Assembly (NCBI RefSeq): GCF_021869535.1 | Contig: NW_026262668.1 | Coordinates: forward strand, 76,219,558-76,283,557 | Direction of reading: 5' to 3' | Source of the DNA: Mytilus californianus | Lineage: Eukaryota > Mollusca > Bivalvia > Mytilida > Mytilidae | Length of the DNA stretch: 64,000 nucleotides | Shown here: piece after piece, positions 55,709 through 64,000 of the stretch | Position numbering within the stretch: the first letter of the stretch is position 1 | Layout: each line of letters opens with the position of its first letter | Translations under genes and position numbers: made by a program | Notes under the pieces: generated by a model | The model's database searches: none | The model's input: only the letters and a program-made list of their open reading frames with translations | Told to the model about the DNA's origin: nothing

Positions 55709-58700
55709 TTACCAGACCACTTTAAAGATTTTAAAGGCTTAGTGAATAACAAGAAATATCAAACATGTCTCCAAAAAGATATATACAAAAACGTAATTAG
55801 ATCAAAAAGGTCCTCCCTGTACAAAAAATTCTTGGACCTCTAGTACATCTGTTGGTGATTAAGCTACAGCAACAACACTTAAGATTTAATCTAATTCCCT
55901 CTTTTTAAAACAAAGTTTGGGGATATTTTTTATTGTTCATATTTTATTTTTAGCTTGATATTATAAACACTGTTTACTATTGTCAAATGGATTCTTAGAT
56001 AGGTTGGTTATTTTTTTATAACTGTCAAATGGTTATTGTTTTATTAAAATTTGTTATGGCAATCAAATTATGTCAGGATGATTAATGTGAGTGTTAATAT
56101 CATCAGCAGATTAACAGATTAATTATATAATTGATTTAATTAGTCAAACCTGTCCTGACTTATCTGATATATGTTCAGGCTTATAAATTATCTTCTCTAT
56201 TATAAATTGGAAAATGTTTATTTCATAATTAGAGTAATTTTACCCAAGAAAGGATTACAAGAATAATTTTATTGAGATATTTTACTGTTTGAAATTGACT
56301 AACAGATTGTGCAATCTTACATACTTTTGATTTGAAAGATTTTATTATCAAGTCTTGGCAGGAATTATGACAAAATTGGCAGATAAGATTATAATAGCAT
56401 TGAATAGAAATGGTATAGGGATGCAGGAAATTGGACTATATCTTCAAACCTCTATAGGTATGTTTTGTAGAACTTAAACAGAAAACCCTATATTTGACAT
56501 TTACTGGTCTCTGCTGGTATTAGATTGTTTAATCAGTCTTTCAGTACTGAGACCATGAATTTTTAACTCAGAATATGAACAGTTTATTTTGATTTAATGC
56601 TCTTTAATGATAACATGTCTGCATTTTGTTTTCTTGAAAAAGTAATTTACTTCATGAAATATTAATGCAAACCTTAGACAAGGACTTATGTTAGTTATAC
56701 GTCCTTGCCTTAGATAAAGATGTAGTCTTCAGTTGTTTCAAGATCTTTAAGTTTTTGAAGAGTTAAGATAATTTGCTGTATTTTCCTAAAAGTGGACAAC
56801 CAAAACAGAGTTCTATTTAGAATTTTGATCTCATACAACTCTAGATGCTGTGCTAGTCAGATTTACTTATTTTCCATTGGACAAACAGTTTTACAATATT
56901 TTAGAAACTCGTAGTTATAGAATAGAGTTCTTAAAAAAAATTATACATTTGATAGTAGATTTGTATAAAATATGTAAAAAATAAACTGGTTAGCTTTAGG
57001 CCATAGAAAGTCTGTTGACATTCAGAATAAAACTGATGATAATTAGAATTTATATATAAATGTGTTTGAAATATTTATCTTGTTGAAATTTATGTAATGT
57101 TTTTTAACAATCAAAAATTGTGGGCAGATCTTAATCATATTTCAAAAACACACTCCTTTTGAAAATCACCATCCTTGACATGAATATGTAAAAAATGATG
57201 AAGATTTTAATGAAACCCAAATATAAATTTGTACTAGGTATAATCTGACGTCATAAATGAATTGTAAAGTGTTGTTATGAAAGTGTGAAGGGAAGTATTT
57301 AATGTGTTTGATATAACACGTATATAAACTTAAAGGTTAGTTCTATATGTAAATTTAGTCTATAGTAGTTTGTGTATATAGGTAATATATATGATTAATA
57401 CAAAGCTCCTTGACAAAACTACAGAGGATAGGTTTAACAAAATTTTAGTATCCGGTAAAGTGAAAGCAACTTTTATTTGTTCAACACTGAAGGTAGGAAT
57501 ATGTGACTGTTATACAAAAAATTCAATTCATTATTTAGTATAAAATTTTTTTTTAAATTTTAACAATTTACAATTATAGAAATAAGTAGTTGATCTCCAT
57601 TATGTACATTGAAACAAAACACTTCCAAGTTTTTTTTAAATTTTTTAAAAATGCTCAATAATTACAAGAGCCTATGGTTTCTTGGTTTTCATATGTCACC
57701 ACATGTATTCTGAATTATCTCATATGTTCAGTAATAACAAGAACCAATGGTTTCTAGGTTTCCAAATGTCTTTTAAAAAACCTACGTATTTCCATTTGTA
57801 TTTTTTTTTTTTTTGGTTTCCAGATTATGAAATTGTTGTTTTACAAAAACTTAAATACTGCAGTGTGATTAACTGTTAAATTTAACTGATAAGTTTGCTT
57901 TTGGTAATCTCTCTATTATTTTAAACATTAGGTTTTTTGGTTGTCCTGGTGAAAATTTTGATAATTTAACACAATGTTGTTGACTATAAAATACTTAATT
58001 AGTAAATACATTTTTTGTATGCAAATTTTTTTACAATTACTTCAAGAGTTATGTCACTTTATTATCAGAATACAGATTGAAAGATGATACAAGTAAGAAA
58101 GTTGACCCGTGCTCGAAAAGTAATACAACTTATCAAAGAGTAATTTTTGACAGAAATACAGGCCTTTCCATTATATTTTTCATCATCTGGATACTATTAG
58201 CTATGGGCCTACAGGCTAACCTTTAATTTCAAACACTGAAGTTGAACAAAGCTCTTGAATTGTTTTAGTTAGTACCATTGGTATGATAATTATTGTTCAA
58301 CTGTTATGCACCTTTTGAAATTATGTTATTCCGAGTGGTAAGTATCTATGATGATTTTTTTACTACAGTTATAAGCTTTAATTCAACAGTAGCTTAGGAC
58401 ATGACCCTGTAGCAGTGATCACTTGATCTCACAGTTTTAAATATTTTTGATAAATTGTTAAAATGAAAGTAAATCATTACATGAGTTTACTGATATTTTG
58501 ACTGACAGTATGAAAGCTATACCATAGTTGCAGAGTAATTCTCACAACTAAGTTACAAGTACATGTATGAACAGGGAAGAGGGAAACGTATTTCCTTATG
58601 TATATGTATAAAGTGTGGCCAACCTTCCTGATAATGATGATATATCCTCTGTTTCATAAGTTAAGTTGATAACCAGGACCTTCATGTGTGTATTTATAAG

Positions 58701-61700
58701 GTGTTTTATGTTTTGTTAAAAGGTCATTGAAGGCTTTTAGTTACTGTTCAAGTGAATCCTTTGTACATGTTATCTTAACAGACTGATTCAATGTATTGTG
58801 AGCTAGAGTCATCAGTTGTTTGAAACTGACTTAAGATTTGGACTTGCAAGTTTCTGATTTTAATAGCTGTTGTACAATTTACTCACAGCTGTTACTGCTT
58901 TACATTTTAATGATTTTTACTTTTTTTTTGCTTTTGGTTAATTTGAAGTGATTATGTGATTTATCAGTGATCTGACCAAAACCAAATGCTGACCACAGAA
59001 AGTCATCTTTGTCCCGAGTTGTCTTCTCTTTTACACCTTTGTTATTGAAATCTATCATTTTGCATTAATCATTAGATCATGGTGTAAATTAAATACACCA
59101 AATTTAGCTAACACCCTTATGGGTGTATCCAATACTTACAAACTGTAGCTGTTCTAAAGTCAATTAGGTTTTGATAGTCCACCGTGAAGCATGACTTTTT
59201 GTGTTTAGACATTCATAGGCTGTGTATTGTGGATATTTGTGTATATTGCCATGTCTTTAGTAAAGACCAAAGTTCGTTTTAGTTATTTTGCTATAAACTA
59301 GTGTATGGGGTCTTTCAGTAGTTTGACCTTATTTTATGTTAAAAGCATGGTAAATACAGAATATCAATTACATATAATTGGATCATGGTGTAAATGAGAT
59401 TATCAAATATGGTTATTGGATAACTAAACAGAAATTATTTATTGATTGTTTTATTTTATATATATGATTGTGGACATTCTTTAGTCCCAATTTCAAATTT
59501 AAAAACTTCAGTATTTTTTTCCTTCTTAGCCTTTAAGTTTCCCCAGTTGAACCTCTGCATTTTTGTATAATTTTTATTGCCATGTGCTGCAGATCAATAT
59601 TTCTAGGAGATTTCTAAAAATAGATGAAGTAGTTGACAGAGGCAGTCATTGTTAAAATGGGCATTTCCTCAAATATTTTACAAAATTTTAATTGGGACTG
59701 TATTGTTGTGATGATGGTGACTCAATTGGATTTTTTACCTTATATGTATAGTATTTGACAGGAAGAGACACTTGTAATGTTCAACATGAAGCGTGGTTAG
59801 TATGGATTTTATTATCATTTTCTCTGATGGCAGATTTTATACATATTTGTTGAATAAAAAATGTGTCAGTTTTAAAACCTTTTTTATGATGAGTATGACT
59901 TGTTATCATATGTGTCCAGTTCTGACAAAAGATGCTGACATTCACGAAATATCTGTTTTCCCCCCTTTATTTGGAAGTATATCTTGCTCCTGATGCTTTC
60001 TGATATTTCTAAGTATGTAGAGTGAGGAGAAAGTGATAACATGCATCTCAGAGACTGCCATCCTTTGACAAAAACATCAATTTTGGTTATTTATCATCCT
60101 AATTAATTACTTAATGGACACTCTTAAACACCTTCTTTTGCAAATCAGAATTTAAACAAAATTTCATTCCTAGATGTACACTCTCAATTAATACCATAGT
60201 TATAACTTCTAATTTTTTTATGTCTAGAAGTTATATTTTAATTTCTTATATGTGCAAGAAGGCTCAGTTGCAAATAAGTGATGAATTTGGTAGAAAAATT
60301 CTTATTTTCCATATAAATGGAGTAATAATGACAAAAAAGAATCTCATAATCAAATAGTGAAATTTTGAACAAAATTTTAGCTTTTCTCAAACTTAACAAT
60401 TTTCAAATTATTTCGAATTTTCTGTTTTTTTATTTAAAAAAAAACAGTTACAGAATTAAGACTAGTAATTTCCCAAAACAATCACATTTTTTATTTTATA
60501 CATAAGTGTATCATGATATATTTGATTAAATAATTGTGACCTTTAAGGTTAGGGAAATGAAACTAATTAATTGAAACAAATGGTGGATATTTTGCATTCA
60601 AACATTGGGTACAATGTTAATGTGTGTATTTAAGGCATTTAAAATATATGTCTACACTTTATGAAATCAATGAGGGTCAATTCACGGATGACTAGACCTG
60701 AATGCTGGATATTACACAGTGATTAAATCATGTTATATACAAGTCTGTATTGAATGAATTATAGACCCCTGTTAAAAGACCAAGTATCTACATGTTAGTG
60801 GACTGCAGGGACCAGCTGTGTTTACAAACAGACATTTATCTCTCATGACTTTTGGAATTTTTAATGTGGAGACAAATTCTGATAAGATATTTTTACAATG
60901 ACTTCAGGTAAATGTAAATTGCTCTCCGAGTTTAATTCGAAGTTTTATTGAAAATACCATTAGCGTTCAATAAAATAAATATTTGTTTTTCCATATCCAA
61001 GAGTTTGAAATATAACAGTTGTATTAATGCAACTAGCATTTAAAAAAGCATGATCTTGCAAAATTTTATTTGTAAGTATTCCACTTATTCACTTTAACTT
61101 GACATTTTCAAATATGTCAGGAAATACAGTGTACTTCTAATTGTTTTATATAGTGAAATAAAGTTTCCTTAAAATAATTTATAGAGGAATTTAACTAGTT
61201 ACCAGAAATCAATGATATGGATTATTTTACTTATTTTGTACTAGTTAGTAAAGGTTATTTTCATAGAATGAAGAAGGCATGTATTGTGGTAGCTGCAGAA
61301 CCTATGGTCCACAATTTGTCAAAAACTATGATAAGGACCTAAGAGCTATGGTTCCGCAGCTAGTATTGTAGATGCAAAAGTGAAATTGTGACTTTTAAAA
61401 AAATGGAGTTTTGGGTTTTACAGTTGGTAAACATTTTCTGGTTACCTGGTTCAGGTTAGCATACATTTATTTATCTGACACATCAGTTACATTTAGATGT
61501 AATGGCTAGACAGGAAGGAAACCAATCACACAAGATACCTGGGGGCCTCTTGGTTACATGGGCAATATGTAAGAACTATATTATCTGATTAATTCTGTTG
61601 TTTGAAGTCTGTGGAGAAATTGATTTGATAATGGAATCACATTAGGTGATTAATTACTGAAAAGAATAGAAATTATCGAGTAACTATGTATGTATTATAT

Positions 61701-61975
61701 ATTGATTGTGCATATATAGAACAATATGTTACTTAAATGAACAGGATAATAATTTCTGTTATGGACGGACAGAAATATTTGGGAATGAAGAATATAAGTA
61801 GAGTCACTCCATTGAATGTTTCCAACAATCTCACAGTAAAACTGTTTGTGGTGTCCAGAAATTTAAAAAAAGGGGGGGTGGGGGGTGGAATCCATCTTCA
61901 AAAATGAGGTTCCTGGGTTCTCCACAGATTTGTCCATTGATACATGATTTAGATTGTTTTCTAAATCTGAAGAAA
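55709..61975. other. Long AT-rich non-coding stretch
   Basis: About 6.3 kb without a recognisable exon, repeat or RNA gene. Small frames at 57682-57879 and 59793-59993 lack domains. A G-rich run lies at 61870-61887. Its position downstream of a phase-1 donor makes it most likely part of a long intron. Confidence 0.45.
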
Positions 61976-62356
61976 GGGGATTTCCAAACCTTAGATCAAC
62001 CTCTGGACCTGCCAATGCTGTGTTTTCATTGTTACTGAGTTTGGGTCGTTAAGGGGATTTCCAAATCTCAGATCCACCTCTGGACCTGCCAATGCTGTGT
62101 TTTCATTGTTACTGAGTTTGGGTCGTTAAGGGGATTTCGAAACCTCAGATCCACCTCTGGACCTGCCAATGCTGTGTTTTCATTGTTACTGAGTTTGGGT
62201 CGTTAAGGGGATTTCCAAACCTCAGATCCACCTCTGGACCTGCCAATGCTGTGTTTTCATTGTTACTGAGTTTGGGTCGTTAAGGGGATTTCCAAACCTC
62301 AGATCCACCTCTGGACCTGCCAATGCTGTGTTTTCATTGTTACTGAGTTTGGGTGT
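61976..62356 (+). repeat. 77-bp tandem repeat, five units
   Basis: Units start GGGGATTTCCAAACCTCAGA (small variants) with TTTCC words at 61981, 62058, 62135, 62212 and 62289, exactly 77 bp apart. Each continues CACCTCTGGACCTGCCAATG and CATTGTTACTGAGTTTGGGT. The first unit is the most diverged. Reading through shows stops, so it is not coding. Confidence 0.95.
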
Positions 62357-64000
62357 TACCTCCACATCCATAGCTTCAACTAATATGAGAGACAGGTTGT
62401 TGTATTAATCTTTAAGTTTTAAAAGGAAACTAGATTTGTTATCACACCTTAATTTACAGTCATTGATTAAGTGAGATTTTTCTATAGATCAGCCTATTGA
62501 TTCTTTTTGTTGACTCATCTCTTTCACCTGTTTGTGTTCATTTAAAAATATTTTGTTAAAAAAAAAATTGAAATCAGTGCTGGTAACATACATCACAGAC
62601 TGGAATCAAACTTTTATAGACCTACATATGAAATTGAATAATACAATTGCTTTGTCTTGAAGTGTTTTATATTGGGAATAACTGATTCAATTTCCATTGA
62701 TGTGCAATCTTGGTATTCAGCATATTTAAGTTCAAGACATTTGTACTTGATATTGCTGGTGTTGTTTATATTTTTAGAAAACAGAAACTTAAAATAACTT
62801 TTATGTGTTGCAAAATGTTTTGTTTTTTTTACCTTCATTCATACTTTCTTTATGGAATAGTAAGATAAGTGTCATAAAGTTTCACATGGATTGTTCATTT
62901 TATGCAATGGAATGCAATCTAGATGAAGTTGACCTATTGATATAGATGTTTGGTTTTATATTTCCACCAAATAAGTAAGTTTTTGTGTATTATGATTTAT
63001 TGTTAGGCTTTGTTTGTAAATCTGATAAGCACAAAGCAAAATAACTAGTGTTTTGTTTTAAAGTAAAAATTTCAAACATACATGTACAATGTATAATGTG
63101 GAACCATATCTTCAACAGGGTCAGTTGAGCATTGGTCCTGAATTGGGACATACTATATTGTTGATTATACTCTTCCCAGGTCTTGTAATTCAGTTATTTG
63201 GTTCAATGATTTGGATTTGTTTGGTCCTGCAGGTCCGGATTATAAGTTTCTGAACTATGGGTAATATAGGTTGCATTGTTCATAAATATAAACTTTCCTG
63301 TCTCTTCTTGGCATAGTTACAAAAGATTAGTTAAAGCAGATGGCTGGAAATTATTTTTAACAAACAAAAATTTCACATTTTATTAATATTCTTTTGATCA
63401 TTTATACAGAGATGATATATCATGTATATAAAACACAATGTATTTAAATCATGTTTAGCATAAGATCTTGGCAGATTCATAAAAAATCATAAATCCTGCA
63501 GAGATATAAATTATTTGCGAACACATTACACATTTTTGTAAGCTCAGTCACTCTTTATGCTGTGTATGTATTTTTATCAGCGGATTTATCAACACATTGA
63601 ATAAAGGTAGGGCATGTTACACTTTTTAAAGAACCTTCTATATATTTTTTACAAATCCAATGTTAGCTCAGTCTGTTGACTCTTAAATATAACATTGCCT
63701 AGGATTTGCAGACCATTTTGGGGAAGGGGGTAGGGGATTAATACAGAAATCATTTAAAACCCTCCTTTATCCCAAACTATCAAATTCTTTCATTATATAA
63801 TATTGTAAGAACTTCAAAAGAAAAAAATCAGGGTTTAAGAAATGAAAACCCTCTGAATCCTGTTTATGTGTTCTGGAATAAAGTTTACTGAGAGTATTTA
63901 TATGAATACACATGAACTTACCTCAAATGTCTTTTACAAAGTATTTAATGTGACTAGAATTTGAGTGATAAGATGTATAAAAAGCAAAACAAGAGAAGTA
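62357..64000. other. AT-rich non-coding stretch
   Basis: No exon or repeat was recognised up to the window end. The minus frame 62838-62614 is low-complexity and judged spurious. Confidence 0.4.

Noticed and set aside
1..64000. tRNA, rRNA or other structured RNA genes
   Set aside because: No cloverleaf-like A/B box pairs or rRNA-like conserved blocks were seen by eye; a covariance-model scan would be needed for certainty.

Overview
The window looks like nuclear DNA of a bivalve mollusc, most probably a marine mussel (Mytilus-like). It is strongly AT-rich, has no operon-like gene packing, and contains one good spliced-gene exon in a background of repeats. Several repeats match, from memory, abundant mussel families: the GGGGAATGTGTCAAAGAGAC element, the GATGTGGTATGAGTGCCAAT element, the TATGACCGCAAAA element and the GTCGAGCCTGCGACTTTTG element. 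No database search was possible, so the genus is an inference.

Layout. 1-5.1 kb: AT-rich DNA with a weak terminal-exon candidate, a 44-bp palindrome, a dispersed repeat and a hairpin-type inverted repeat. 5.1-14.4 kb: a decayed minus-strand non-LTR retrotransposon (LINE A) with a PHD-finger-like ORF1 region, endonuclease, reverse transcriptase and C-terminal zinc-binding remnants. It carries nested insertions (a TA-flanked MITE, a 408-bp element with terminal direct repeats, a dispersed repeat that splits the PHD finger), an internal 68-bp tandem expansion, and tandem 1.04-kb duplications of its 5' end. 14.4-15.16 and 18.7-18.95 kb: a tandem array of about 120-bp monomers upstream of LINE A, interrupted by LINE B (15161-18696, plus strand, RTE/CFDP2-like), which has a 13-bp target-site duplication. 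19-24 kb: a degenerate ORF, a possible TIR element and a 5'-truncated LINE C. 24.8-32 kb and 42.9-45.2 kb: pearl-like (putative Helitron-type) elements made of a head, 140-190-bp core repeats and a tail. 37.7-39.4 kb: a hAT-like element with matching termini. 39.5-40.0 kb: a 29-bp minisatellite. 46.6 kb: a 39-nt C homopolymer. 49.8-51.4 kb: the one convincing host-gene exon. 52.4-53.75 kb: another pearl-like element that carries about 300 bp also found beside the 24.8-kb copy. 62 kb: a 77-bp tandem repeat. The rest is AT-rich non-coding DNA, probably intronic or intergenic.

How the parts relate. The host gene at 49.8 kb begins translation in an exon that has a 5' splice-acceptor boundary and ends at a GTAAG donor in phase 1, so it needs a 5'UTR exon upstream and more coding exons downstream. 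None of those could be identified here; much of the flanking sequence may be its introns. The transposable elements are mostly broken and give a relative chronology: LINE A, then its 5' monomer array and duplications, then LINE B and the small elements. The most interesting signal is the pair of pearl-like copies at 24.8 and 52.4 kb. They share a sharp 5' boundary but extend about 300 bp past the palindromic 3' end, which is what terminator read-through during rolling-circle transposition would leave.
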